A DNA stretch of 64,000 nt. Origin: Mucor racemosus. Its lineage: Eukaryota; Mucoromycota; Mucoromycetes; Mucorales; Mucoraceae. The stretch is taken from contig JAPEHQ010000011.1 of assembly GCA_027405735.1 (NCBI GenBank), positions 496,001-560,000 on the forward strand, read 5' to 3'. Below, piece after piece: positions 48,094 through 59,388 of the stretch (the stretch's first letter is position 1; each line of letters begins with the position of its first letter). The notes below the pieces were generated by a model. It did no database searches. It worked only from the letters and a program-made list of their open reading frames with translations, and was not told the origin of the DNA. The position numbers and the translations under genes were made by a program.

Positions 48094-48799
48094 GTAAGAC
48101 TAAAAATCATTGTAAATCAACTCTAGCGCAATATTTAGAACGTAAGACTATATTGTCATCAAATCAAGTAGCATAAAGTATTAACAGGTGTAAATCGAGT
48201 GAGTACAGCATCGTAGATTCTTGAAGAAGTTTTCAAATATCGTAAAATCTCTTATTTTTAAGACTTACAGGGCCTATAAGCGGAATATTAATCTCAAAAA
48301 TTATCCTTGTCCAGATCATTAATTTTGATACTTTTCCATTTTTTTTCTAATTTTGCAAATTTATAATCAATTATACTACCAATCATAAAAATAAAAAATA
48401 CTTGAATATACAAACTTTGGCGCTCTATTGGCTTAATAAAAAATAATTAACATTTTTATTGCAAAATAGTATATGAAAATCCTTTAATCAAAAAAACATT
48501 TTTGGGCCAAAAGTACAAAGTTTCATTACTTAACATTTAATGTTAAGCCCCTATAAAATGCGTATTAGTTATAGCTACATTTTTTTCTCACAATATAGTA
48601 TGTTTAAACGTTTATTTAGGTGTCAAAATTTGATTTTCCTGTTTTTTGATCAAAATCATGAATGTTGGTAAGGGTAAAATGAGTCCCGAAAATGTCCGCT
48701 ACAAAAACTGAATTTTCAGACCATACGTGGTTAAATACAAAAAAAAACGAAAAAAAAATTAAATGCTTTTTATTTAAAACTTGAATATATCATAATATA
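48094..48799. other. A+T-rich spacer
   Basis: About 700 bp, non-coding. I recognise no gene or repeat family here. Confidence 0.4.
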
Positions 48800-49300
48800 A
48801 GAGAGTTAGTGGTTCAACCTTTCTATGCTCAATTACAGCATCGCACTACGAGCTTTTTTATTTTTCAATTTGTTGTAAACAATAGCTTTTTAATCTCACT
48901 ATGCTTGTTTTTTGCAATCTTTCTTATCATAGAAGTATTATCTTTATATACAATCATTTGATATCGCTATGCTCCTGCACTTTATCTGCAATTAATGTGT
49001 TTTATACAGTGAATATTTTGTCTCTCTTTGCTCGTTTCTATATATTTTTTTTTTATGATAGATGCTTTATATTAATCGTTTTTTGATCTCGATGCGCTCG
49101 TTTTTGTAATGTGTACTATGATTAAGTATTACAAATAGCAATCTAATCTCGCTATGCTGGATTACGGCAAAGACATCACCCTGCGAGCTCTTTTTTTTAA
49201 GCTTTTTCTTGAATAATGAACGCATTATATATGATAGACGTATAATCTCGCTACACTTGATGATGACATTGTCTTGCGGGCTCGCTTTTGCAGTGTTTTT
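48800..49300. repeat. Degenerate ~65-bp tandem repeat
   Basis: The motif ATCTCGCTATGCT (or close variants) recurs at about 48820, 48893, 48961, 49021, 49086, 49146 and 49248, each followed by a T-rich run. Spacing is about 60-100 bp. There is no coding potential. Confidence 0.6.
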
Positions 49301-49376
49301 TAACGAATGTATTATATGGATGGCAGCTCCGTCCCGTTATTCTCGATTACTGTCTCTCTTGTCGAAAAATGCATAT
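49234..49376. repeat. ~145-bp repeat, copy 2
   Basis: Direct-orientation partner of 47615-47757. The last units of the tandem repeat run into it. Confidence 0.7.
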
Positions 49377-49647
49377 TATTAGGTGCAATGCACTGGAGAA
49401 TTAAAATGCAAGTTTTCTGTCTCAATCGCATATAAGGCATATAAGATAGCCGTAAAGGATTGAAAATAGTACGACAAATTATGAGGTAAAGCATTTTTTA
49501 TTTATAATACAAAAAGATTTAAAGAGATATAGTCAAAGAATCTGACGTGAGAAGTTGCTGTCATACGAAGAGCTATTGAAGAGTTGTTGAAGGGTTACTG
49601 AAGAGAATTGTGATTTTGTGATTTATATTTTTTATCTTGATTTTTTC

Positions 49648-49672
49648 TTTTTTTTTTTTTTTTTTTTTTTTT
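49648..49672 (-). repeat. A-tract (25 A on the minus strand) downstream of the gag-like ORF
   Basis: 25 uninterrupted Ts on the plus strand, preceded by CTTTTTT-like text. Read on the minus strand this is a poly(A) tract starting about 73 bp after the gag stop codon, as expected for a retroposed transcript. Confidence 0.7.
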
Positions 49673-49744
49673 ATGATACATATAGATAGCAGTTAATTGA
49701 AAGTAGGTCAATAAGAAGAGCATTAGCAGTAGGGAGAGAAAGTT

Positions 49745-51502
49745 TTAAACTTGATTAGATTTACAGTTTTCAGTTGTATGAGAATTAGCTTTTGGATGGT
49801 TGATACAGCGAAGTCTTTTCTTGTTGTAAGGAGCAGCAGCGGCACGATTTTTACATTTTTTGACTTTTCTTTCAATTTTGATTTCTTGGGGATGAGGGAC
49901 ATCATGTACAGCAGTAGCTTTTTCTTTCCAGTAATAGTTATTCCCGAAAGATTGATTGTATATATCTCTGTAAAGTTCAATTGCACGATAAATGTTATCT
50001 TTTCCATCCATGTGATTCTTCTTGACATTATCACACAAGAGCGTAAAATTGTTACGGTCACTGCTTGTGGGAAGAGCGCTCATGAAATAGATCAAAGCAC
50101 ATTTTTCAGAGATTTTGGAATATTCAAATGCCATTAAAAATTGGCTGACAAAGCCATTTATGCTTTGATTAGTGGGATTAAATTCTGCTTCCATCATAAT
50201 CTTGATCGCTTATTCCAAAGGCATTTCGTATTCTTGAATGAAAGCAGTTTTAAATGTGCTCCAAGAGCAGTTTGGCAATCTGATGAGTAAGTTATCCAAC
50301 CAGCGATGCATGTTTGTAGACATTTTTGTAGAGATCAAGGAGACCCATTTAGTTTCAATATCAAAATTGCATTCCTTGGCAGCCCGTTCGACTTGTCTTA
50401 AACAAGCATAGAGAGTAAGAAAGACCTTTTCTTTCTTGTTAGTTATGTTTCCTTCCCATTGGAAATAGGGGATCAGCCTCAAAATATAATGAAGTTTTTT
50501 GCAGTCGTCGTCGATTTTGTTGGTTAGTGGTAAATCATCCTTGAGAGATTTGATACTACGTTTGACATAATCAATTTGTTTCTCGGCTTCAAATAAAGCA
50601 TTGCTCAATTCAGCATTGTTTGGTGAATCGACAGCCAATTGTAAAGTCAAGCTGACCATCTTGCCCTTGAGGTTGTGTAACATGGATTGCATAGCAATGA
50701 GATTTTCGTTGTTACTTTTTTGATAGGCTTTCTCTTCTTTCTGCTGTTGTAGGGCCAATGAAGCACGCTTATCAACAGAAGGGGAAGGAGAAGGGGAAGG
50801 AGAAGGAGGAGGAGAATTGGGTTTATTTATTTGTTTTTTAGATGACAATTGTTGTTGTTGACTCTGAGGGGGAGAAGGAACGACATTGCTCTGATTATTT
50901 TTACAATTCTTATCACTACCAGTAGTAGTAGTTGCAGTAGCTTGATTAAACACAATAGGTCTAGTACTGCATTCACCATCCTGAATATTTACATCAGTTT
51001 TATTGATGGAGACGTCATTGTAACTAGCCTGATTGTTCACAGCTGTAACAAGTCTACTGTTATTATTCAAAGCTGCCTGCTGTTCGTTCTTTACTACTAC
51101 TACAGGGCTTACACTAATATTATTGGAACCTTTCTGTGTATTCTCGACAGAGTTCAAGGAACCAGCCTGCTTACTATGCTGTGCATCTGCTACAGGGCTT
51201 TTCACGTTGGAACCTTTCTGCGTATTCTCGACAGAGTTCAAGGAACCAGCCTGCTTATTATGCTGTGCATTTACTACAGGACTTTCACTAGTTTTTATCT
51301 GAGTAAAAGAGCTAGAGCTACAATTGGAACCTGTCTGATTTCTAACAGAGCTTACAGAACCAGCCTGATGGTTTACTACTACCTCAGGGCTTTTAGAAGC
51401 CGAGCTGACGCGCTGGTCGTTGCAAGGTTCACTTTTAATAAGCATGGAGACGGTTTGGTCAACTGCTTCTACTTTAATGTCTTTCAAGACGTTATTATTC
51501 AT
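49745..51502 (-). mobile_element. Gag-like retroelement ORF interrupted by one in-frame TAA
   Basis: On the minus strand one frame runs from the ATG at 51502 to 49745, broken only by a TAA at 50210-50212; without it the protein would have about 585 residues. The N-terminal third is Ser/Asn/Gln-rich and repetitive with proline runs (SPSPSPS). The middle and C-terminal part look like Ty3/gypsy gag: RWLDNLLIRLP, SWSTFKTAFIQEYE, then a final Cys/His cluster RCINHPKANSHTTENC (C-x2-H-x5-H-x4-C). No protease, reverse transcriptase or integrase sequence and no LTRs were found nearby, and an A-tract follows. It could be a retroposed gag transcript or a domesticated gag gene; the stop codon argues against intact function unless it is read through. 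Confidence 0.72.
51125..51292 (-). repeat. 84-bp tandem duplication inside the gag-like ORF
   Basis: GGAACCTTTCTG...GAGTTCAAGGAACC recurs 84 bp apart (51125 and 51209), encoding two 28-residue units with the core KQAGSLNSVENTQKGSN. The frame is kept, and weaker relatives (NHQAGSVSSVRNQTGSN) precede it. Confidence 0.85.
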
Positions 51503-52367
51503 TTGTATGTTTTAGTTGTTCAAATATAGTTCAACAAGGGAAAAAAGAAGAAAATTTTTCATTTGTGTATTTATAACCCGGATAGATTTTCCCAAAACCC
51601 TCGGAATGTTGCTTATTCCCCGGGGACGGCTTCTAATAACCCATTCTTTCAATCATCGCCAGTTTTTTCTATGTTTAGCATACCTCATGAATCTTTTTAT
51701 GTTTCAAAACATTGGTTTTCAAAGAGTAATGCATGCAATATATAATTTTGGTGTCGCAAGGAAGTCTGTTTGTGTTTTTATTTTAGAAGAAAGTGTCCAT
51801 AAATGCATTCAAATCCTCAATTAGCGGTGCGTCAATTGCTTTTTTGGCTATAGCCGATTTTTGGTTTAGAATTGGTTTGAACATTTTTGGAAAAAATTAA
51901 AAATTCAAAGAATTTCTTCTCCCATTTTCTGGTATCTACTATAGAAGTTTTACTAATTGAGGTCATGCTATTTCTAAATTTTCTATTTGATGGTATTTTT
52001 TGTTTATTATTTTTATTTACAAAATATTTCAGAATCATCCAAAAGTATGATTTTCAATTTTTTTCAGAAATATCAAAAAATTGGTAATGGAAGGATGAAT
52101 GTTTGATTTTAGGGCGAAAAAAGATCATTTACAAACAAATTTTGTCGACTATTACCTTAATAGACTGTTTCGTTTTTTACGTTAAAAATCAAGAGATTAG
52201 ATGTATTGATGCAATGCATCTGATTCAGGGCTATCAAAAAATGTCGGATGAGCAAACAGTTAATCTCTGGCTCGGAAAAATTGGCGCAAATTTGCCACCT
52301 TGTTGCTTGACAACATTTGGCTTTTTCAAAATCAGTAGAATTTGTTACACACTCTACCTCTACATTC
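51503..52367. other. Region between the gag-like ORF and REV7
   Basis: 865 bp. Small ORFs on both strands have no domains and no consistent codon pattern. No long terminal repeat was found. REV7 transcription must start here, but I see no clear promoter motif. Confidence 0.4.
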
Positions 52368-53215
52368 ATGTCCAAAGTTATTCGTAAAGGTATGTAAACA
52401 AATGCGTGCAATCATCAGTAGCGAATAGAATACTACAATTTACATCAAAATCATTAGATATAATCACTCTTACATGCGAGTTTTGTAATGCAAAATTTTA
52501 CCTAATTATTCGTTATTGCAAAGCAATTTAATCTATTAAAATAGTAGAAACATGGCTTCATCAAATACTTTACAAATGTGAATTGTACCCTAAAGCAATC
52601 TTTAAACAACAAAAGAAGTTTCAAGTGCCTGTTCATATTGCATTGCATCCAGAAGTACACGATTATATAGCAAATTTCGTTCAATCATGCCAACCATCGC
52701 TCGAAAAAGTATAAAACGCAAAAGCTTATGGCGCTGATATATAGAATCATATTAACCTTGTTGTTATACACCAGGGAGACATTAAATTTATATCACTAAC
52801 AGTTTTGGAAGATGCTGATATCCCTGTGGAAAAGTTTGTTTTAGAGATCAAATCAATATTACAAAATGTTAGCGGTATTCCATCAGATGTAATTCTCGAA
52901 AGTGAATCAACTTGCACTTTGGCTGATCTTGAGCAATATTTGAGATCTTGCTTGATCAAGTTGAATTCATACCATTTCAAAAAATTGATTACCGAGAACA
53001 AGACATTTGCTTTATCAATTGAAAAGATAGAAGGTGGACTACCTCAGCAACCAAAGGAGAATGTCGATAACTATATCGACTGGATTCCTGCGGATACACA
53101 TTACAATTGGAAAGCTATAAAACCCTTGAAATCTGTAGAATTAGATTTGCTAAGAGTAAATATTGTTTATACATGTCAAAAAAAAAAAATCTTTTGTTTA
53201 ACTGAATTTTATTAG
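52368..53215 (+). CDS. REV7: REV7/MAD2B-like HORMA-domain protein (DNA polymerase zeta subunit)
   Basis: Exons 52368-52389, 52458-52484, 52545-52708 and 52775-53215 give 217 residues, close to the usual length of about 210. The HORMA domain fills the protein: TCEFLETWLHQILYKCELYPKAIF, then VPVHIALHPEVHDYI, the PVEKFVLEI strand, CTLADLEQYLRSCLIKL, and a WIPADTHY / IKPLKS safety-belt end. REV7 bridges Rev1 and Rev3 in translesion synthesis (family knowledge). The start region was rebuilt from two tiny exons (22 and 27 bp); splice phases and the CEF-LETW junction match the family well. The last 15 residues (YTCQKKKIFCLTEFY) are weakly supported, and another intron there is possible. Confidence 0.82.
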
Positions 53216-53378
53216 TTTAATACTTTTGTAATGGAAGCTTCAAGAAAGGGTAAAGAGCGATGTCCATAAATATTTACATTTTGTTAATAATAAAAAAAAG
53301 AGAGAGAGAAATAAAGAGAAAGAGAAGGGTGATTATAAAAAAAGGGGTATAATAATAATAATATAATTTACAAATCTA

Positions 53379-55620
53379 TCAAGCGGTTCCAGTTCCTAAA
53401 TAACTCCAAAAACCTCTTGATGTTCCACGCATTAATTCATGAATACTAATCAAATTTCTTGACATTTCTTTAATACTCCAAAATCCAATACGCTTCAATC
53501 TTTTGTTTCGTTCTTGTTGGTCTAATGTTAAATCCACAAAACCTTGACCTAATTTTTCCCCCATTCGTTCTGCCAAAGTAGAGTCATACAATGTCCAGGA
53601 TCCATCAAAGTTACTCAGATCCATGACTAGACGAATCTTGATGGGAACAATGGCCTTGTTGCGAGATATATAACCAACAACAGGTCTTACCATTGCGCTA
53701 TTGAGATAACTGAGTTCAGGTGTGTTTAATGGTACAGATGCTTTTGTATCTTTGAAACGAAAGTCCATATCCATAACAAATTTCTTTGCGTTTGTATCTT
53801 CTTCCTTTTTCTTGGGTTTTTCTTCTCGTTGACCACCAACAATCAAGATTTCTTCTCCGTTGCCTGCTCCAAGAATAACGGGCTGTGAAAGCTCAATTCG
53901 ATCTGTAAGTTCGTAGACTAATTGACGTAAAAGTTCAGTAGAATCTGCTTCAACTGCTTCTTGAGGGATATAAATGTCTGCAGAAATATCAACTGTGCCT
54001 GATGTTATCCATCCGGGAGGTCCTTCTACACCTCGGTTGATATGATCGATATTAACACCATCAATTCTCAATCGAGACTAAATTTTTGTCATTAGATAAA
54101 AATACCAAAGATTCGCAAATGAAGTTTTACCTTTCTCTTATAACCTTGCTTTCTCATGTCATTGTCAGTCAATACACCAAATCGGGTTGATTCGCCACCA
54201 ACAACAACACCATTTGGATCAGGCTTCTTGAATGGATAATAGTGATAAATATCATGGCTTCTAAATCCAGTTTTTTGTGAGTCAATATGTCCTGATTGTT
54301 CAAGCACACTCTTTTCCAATTGTGGTGAATGAACACTGAATAAACATTTATCAAAGGCACCAATAATTGATGTAGCACATAGTAAATCATAAAATAACCT
54401 AGAAAGAAATATTTGAGTATATTATGTATGATTAACAAGAGAAAAGTATTTTACCATTGCTTTCTAAATCTATCCAATTGCGCCTGAAAAATTGAAATAG
54501 GATATGGTCTAAATCCATCAGGTTGATATACAGTTACCAACAAATCCTCTACTGTCAACTTTTCCAATTCAAAATCTCCTGGAGTATATTCATGTCTAGA
54601 AGCAATAGGATCATAAGGAACATTAGGATCCCAACGAACATGTCTACGATCTACAACACCACGTACACCTTGTACATCAGCGCTTTGGACAAGACCTTTG
54701 CCGTCCATCCAACGAATCAAACTAAGTGTCACTTCAACTCGATCAATCACCAAATCATACCACATCCATTTATTCAAAACTTCATTATCCTTTTCATCAT
54801 CATCCAATTCTACACCAGCCAAAGGATCATCATTTTCGTCAGAGTTGCTATTAATTTCATCTGCAGGGATTTCCTGTCCTGTCTCCAAAAGTGCTGCGTG
54901 GCGCTCAAACTTTTCATGTTCTGAACGTGGCATTCTATAAATTCTAACATTGTTAAATCGAATTTTTCCATCTTTCCAATTGGGTAAAATTGCAGTAGAG
55001 TCGAATATAACTGTTGCTCCAGTAGCTGAAGTCAAGTATTTTCCAATGCGATAAGCAATCCATTCTAGAGAGTAGTTTTAGTCGCTGTATTAGCACAACC
55101 ACTGCTTTGTCTTACCTTGAAATTGTAAAGAATTTGCCAACCACAACAACAAACTAACAAAACTTGTTGTCCCAACCAACAACCAGACGGTATGACCGAG
55201 AAATAACCAAGAAAATAAGGCTGTAGCATCATTTAATGTCCAAGGGCGAATTTGTCTCATGAGTGGATATTTAATACGAATCTTTAATCGCTCAAAAAAT
55301 CCTCGGGCCTGAGCCAACAATTCCGCTTGTGTAGTGGGTTTGTGTGTAGAATAGTGTCGTATGGGCTGTAACTGAAGCCATTGTTTACTCATATATATAT
55401 TTGTACGGTTGCTGAAAAGTTTGGTTTTTGTATTGAGTAATTCAGTTACAACGCTTGCCTTTTTCTGTGGTAAGGAACCCACTTCACGGCGGTCGATATT
55501 GTATGCAAATACTGTTGGAGCAAGTAAGAAATTTTTGCGTTTCGGTGTATTATAAATGTTGAATAACACTTTATTATTAGGTTTCAAAAGTGCTTTTTTG
55601 ATCAATTGAAATTTTGACAT
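53379..55620 (-). CDS. MDM31: MDM31/MDM32-type mitochondrial inner-membrane protein
   Basis: Complement of exons 53379-54077, 54131-54398, 54455-55064 and 55116-55620, 693 residues. The N-terminus is basic and Ser/Thr-containing with few acids (presequence-like, about 1-90). One transmembrane helix is near 135-163 (LFLGHTVWLLVGTTSFVSLL). The conserved family block follows (IGKYLTSATG, ILPNWKDGKIRFNNVRI, YDLVIDRVEVTLSL, WLFYDLLCATSIIGAFD). Mdm31 and Mdm32 shape mitochondria and hold mtDNA and lipid traffic in order (family knowledge). An acidic loop (about 235-265) and a Lys-rich insertion (EEKPKKKEEDT) are lineage-specific. MDM31 versus MDM32 cannot be told with certainty. It converges on REV7 with a 163-bp gap. 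Confidence 0.88.
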
Positions 55621-56481
55621 GATAAAAAGTGGGGGTAGATTGAAAAAGAGTAAAAAAAAAAAAAAAAATCTGTAAATCAGGCAAGCAAGGGGGGATGGTC
55701 CGTTTAATCGGATATTCGTTTTACCCTACCATTTGTACAATGCTTTTGCTTTTTCATATGCCAAACAGTCACCAAACCAAAAGACCTTGAAGGAATTTCA
55801 CGTTGCTTTGAAGAGTTTTTCAGTTGATTCAAAGATAAGCACGTATTATAATTTGTTAATATGTCGCAAATACTATCAAAGCTCTATGTCATTACATCTT
55901 TTTTTTGAGGAAATTAATATGCATAATCGGAAAAACGCCCATTCAAAACTATGCAATTACTTCACCATTTTATTTTATTTTATTTTTAAAGCATACAAAG
56001 TATCAAAAGTATTTTGAAATGTTGGTTATTTGATTTCTTGCAATTTTTGTATAATTACTGCGATATTCATTATACAAGAATTGTTTAATTGTGATGAAAA
56101 ATGTAATCTGGTGTTAAAGCGGAATATCAAATAATATTTTCAATTAACGCTACCAATTGAAAATGATAATATTTAATCGGAGAATATATTTCGTCGTTTT
56201 TAATGATCAGCATTTTTGCAACAATTTCTGTAAATACACCACGAATTGTGGATTAAATCTATCACATTATCATGATTATTTTGCTTGAAAATAGCTACCA
56301 TCTAAAAGTATGGTTGGTCTTTGTTTTAGAAACATTTTCCTTGTATCCTTTGCATGATTTCTCCGTGTATAAAACGGGAAATTTGTCTTCCAATGTGACC
56401 TGTTCTATTAACATTTATTTTCCTTTTTCCTTTTTCTTTCCAACAATAAATAAGCAAATATACTTTTATACATACACTATA
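55621..56481. other. Intergenic region after the MDM31 start
   Basis: Promoter side of MDM31 (minus) and, at the other end, of the small membrane-protein gene (plus). It starts with an A-run at 55651-55666. No other gene was found. Confidence 0.45.
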
Positions 56482-57100
56482 ATGTCAAGTAAGATAATAC
56501 CAAAATAGCAATGTATTTTTTCTCTTGATCATTTATTCCTTTCACCATTTTCAGATACTATTTTAAAACGCTCGCCGGATGACTTTGATTGGCCTGCAAC
56601 AATATTTTTAGTAACTATCAATAAATATTCAATTAAATAATGCCAAGATACTAATAAATTTTAAACAGTATGTCGTACTTGTTATCATGGGTGTAGGCAT
56701 GTGCTTTTGCTTAAGAAGAGCGAACCGTCTTATACCCAATAGATTCAACTTCCCACTAGTAGATAGAGGGGAAAGAAGACAACGAGGATTTCATGATTTA
56801 GGTGCAGAGGAAGAAGGTCTATTGAGCCATTACAGTGATATGGAAGATGAAGATGATGCTGAAATCATTGATAATCAAAATTCTCTTCATGTACAAAGAC
56901 ATTCTAATGAAGGTGAAAATGAAAATGAAGATGAAACACAAGATGAAGATTTTGGACATTTACAATCTCATGATAACATGTTTGTCATTAATGATAATGA
57001 GCAAGACGAAGAAATTAATAATGATGATGATGAATTGTACAAAGCCCCATACAATGGTGACCATGAAAACAATGAAATCAATAGCAAAACTAGTAAATAA
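56482..57100 (+). CDS. Small single-pass membrane protein with acidic tail
   Basis: Exons 56482-56488, 56555-56610 and 56669-57100 give 164 residues. I do not recognise the family. After a short polar N-terminus (MSNTILKRSPDDFDWP) comes a transmembrane helix at about residues 17-33 (ATIFLYVVLVIMGVGMCF), directly followed by CFC, a likely palmitoylation site, and a basic patch (LRRANRLIPNR), which by the positive-inside rule puts the long C-terminal tail in the cytosol. That tail is very rich in Asp, Glu and Asn. The model was chosen because the splice joining TIFL to YVVLV restores a complete membrane helix; starting at the ATG at 56687 would cut it. The first coding exon has only seven bases. 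Confidence 0.65.
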
Positions 57101-57755
57101 AATATTTGAAAAGTTGTTTCATATGCGAATTACATGATGAATAAATTAATATAATTCATGTCAAATGGAAATTCATGCTTTAATCAAAAATGTTCTTAAT
57201 CGAACACACCCAATACATCGGAAAATCAAACCCTATTACAACATTAAGATAATCGGGTCTGATGTCACTGACCAAACAATCCCAAAAGGGCTATTGAGTT
57301 TGGGTCTGGTGGCTTGCCTTATTTTACCTACATCTCAAATGGTGTATTATCATCGAGAGAGTTTTTTTTTTCTCTATTTCTATTCAAATTATTCTGTTCG
57401 AATTTCATTTCGTGCGGGTGCTAAACCGAGGAAATCATTCAAACTGAAAAGGTAAGTTTTTATTGACGGCATGTATCTTGCTATGAACATTTGAAATAGT
57501 GATTGCAATTGTTCATGACTATGTTTTTTTTGGAAAAAATATTTTCTTTTTTCAATTTTTACCTTTTTCTTTTCACCTTTTTGTTTTTTTTTATATCTAA
57601 CGTGATCGTTTTAGAGTAAAGGAAGCAACACAAGACTTTAGTAAGTCTACGACATTAAATAGAAAAAAGCAAAAAAGTAAATAATATATATACATATATA
57701 TATATCGAGAAAGGCGGGATGTGCTGACTAATTTTGTTTCTCGATAGTGGATGAT
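57101..57755. other. Gap before CK2 beta, probably holding a 5' UTR intron
   Basis: A good donor (TTTA|GTAAGT at 57641) and an acceptor (GATAG at 57743-57747) frame a likely leader intron of the CK2 beta gene. A 96-codon ORF at 57165-57455 has no recognisable features and is not annotated. Confidence 0.4.
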
Positions 57756-58494
57756 ATGAGCAGTGGATCTGACAGCGATTACGCTAAATATTGGATTGAT
57801 TGGTTTTTGGAGACAAAAGGAAATGAATATTATTGTGAAATCGATGAAGAATATATTTTAGATCGCTTTAATTTGACTGGATTAAATCTCGAAGTTCAAC
57901 AATATTATGCTGAAGCATTAGATATGATTACCGATAATTTAGATGAAGAAAGATTTGACGAAAAAGCAAGAGATCAAATTGAAAGAGCTGCTCGTCATTT
58001 ATATGGACTTATTCATGCTCGCTTTGTCATTACTACTCGCGGATTAGCAAAGATGGTAAATTAGTATATAAATGTATATATATGTATATTTGTCCTAACA
58101 CATTTTCATAAAAAACTAGTTGGATAAATACAAAAAAGCAGAATTTGGTCGTTGTCCTCGTGTGCTCTGTAATATGCAATCTTTACTTCCCGTCGGTTTG
58201 TCTGATATTCCTGTCACTAAAACTGTAAAATTGTATTGTCCCAGATGTGAAGACATTTATAACCCTAAATCATCTCGTCATGCTTCCATTGATGGTGCTT
58301 ATTTCGGCACTTCATTCCCACACATGTTATTTCAAGTACATCCCAATTATTTGCCAACCAAATCTACTGAACGTTATGAGCCTCGTATCTTTGGCTTTAA
58401 AATACATCAAATTGCTGAACAACATAGATGGCAAGATCGTGCTCGTGAAGAATATCAACAGAAATTATTAAAAGAAAAAGAAGAAGAAAAGTAA
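57756..58494 (+). CDS. CKB1: Casein kinase 2 regulatory (beta) subunit
   Basis: Exons 57756-58055 and 58120-58494 give 224 residues. Family blocks are complete: [22 protein letters not shown] (split by no intron), DRFNLTGL, the acidic stretch, [13 protein letters not shown], then the zinc ribbon with Cys112, Cys117, Cys140 and Cys143 (CPRVLC ... LYCPRC), which makes the beta-beta dimer, and the [12 protein letters not shown] end. The C-terminal helix is Lys/Glu-rich ([11 protein letters not shown]). CK2 beta holds the two catalytic alpha subunits in the tetramer. The ATG at 57756 is the first whole ATG; an alternative start in the same frame, three codons earlier, arises only if the upstream intron is spliced (see findings). 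Confidence 0.95.
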
Positions 58495-59388
58495 CTTCTC
58501 TATGCATTGTTCTAAATATCTCTCCTACTCCCACTCCACTCCCCTTTGGTCTCGCTTTATTCTTATTCTCATTCAATCTTTTTTTATAATACAATTTCTT
58601 TTTTTTTTCTTTTTTTTTTTTTTTTCATTTGTTTTGTTTTGTTTTGTTTTCCTTTTACAATGATTCTGTGTGTATTTTATCGAAAAAAAAATAAACTATC
58701 AAAGAACTATTCGTTTGTTTATATTTAAATGAAATTAGCGTAAAAGAAAGAAAAACAAGAAAATTGTGAAAATTCTTTTGAAAAAGGGGAGTGAATAGAA
58801 AACTGGATCAAGGGGAGCCTTTTTTTTCGGTTACTGTGATACAAAGCTAGCTTATCGTAGCACATTACCCAGTTTTATAGATACAAAGAAAGAAAAGCCA
58901 AATATTGTTAATTCAAATAATTAACAACACATTTGATCCATGAATACTTTTGTTATGAGCTTGCCTAAATTAGTTTTTATCTCATTATCATCTTAAATGT
59001 CATATTGTATGACAGGTATGGAATTCTTTTCTTTTTATTAGGCGCAGCATTCAATTTGGACAATTTTGATGGTAAATATAGTAAAGTATTAACCATTTTC
59101 TACGCTTTTAATGATACACAAAAATATTATACTCCCCTCCCAATTGTGATGGTGATGGGCCACTGTCAAGAATTCGTACATATATAAAGGATAACATCAG
59201 TTACATTTCGTCTATTTCTTTCCATATCTTTTTTCAATATTTAAACTTTCAATTCTTGATTTAAATTCTTATTACTTGAATTTAACAAGTTTATTGTATA
59301 TTTATCTTATTAAAAAAGCGTTGACCGCAATCTATTTTTTCCCAATCCCATTTCATTTCACCACCTTCCTCTCTTTTCAAATTACAAT
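58495..59388. other. Region between CK2 beta and the secreted protein
   Basis: The 3' flank of CK2 beta holds long T-runs (58590-58625) and AATAAA-like text. A TATA box, TATATAAA (59181-59188), precedes the next gene by 200 bp. No other gene was found. Confidence 0.5.

Noticed and set aside
50849..51529. 226-codon plus-strand ORF opposite the gag-like frame
   Set aside because: It mirrors the Ser/Asn/Gln-rich sense frame and has no independent evidence.
52103..52411. ORFs on both strands just upstream of REV7
   Set aside because: They overlap the REV7 start and have no recognisable domain; the REV7 exon model explains the conserved part.
57165..57455. 96-codon ORF before CK2 beta
   Set aside because: No start context or domain; more likely 5' leader or intergenic sequence of CK2 beta.
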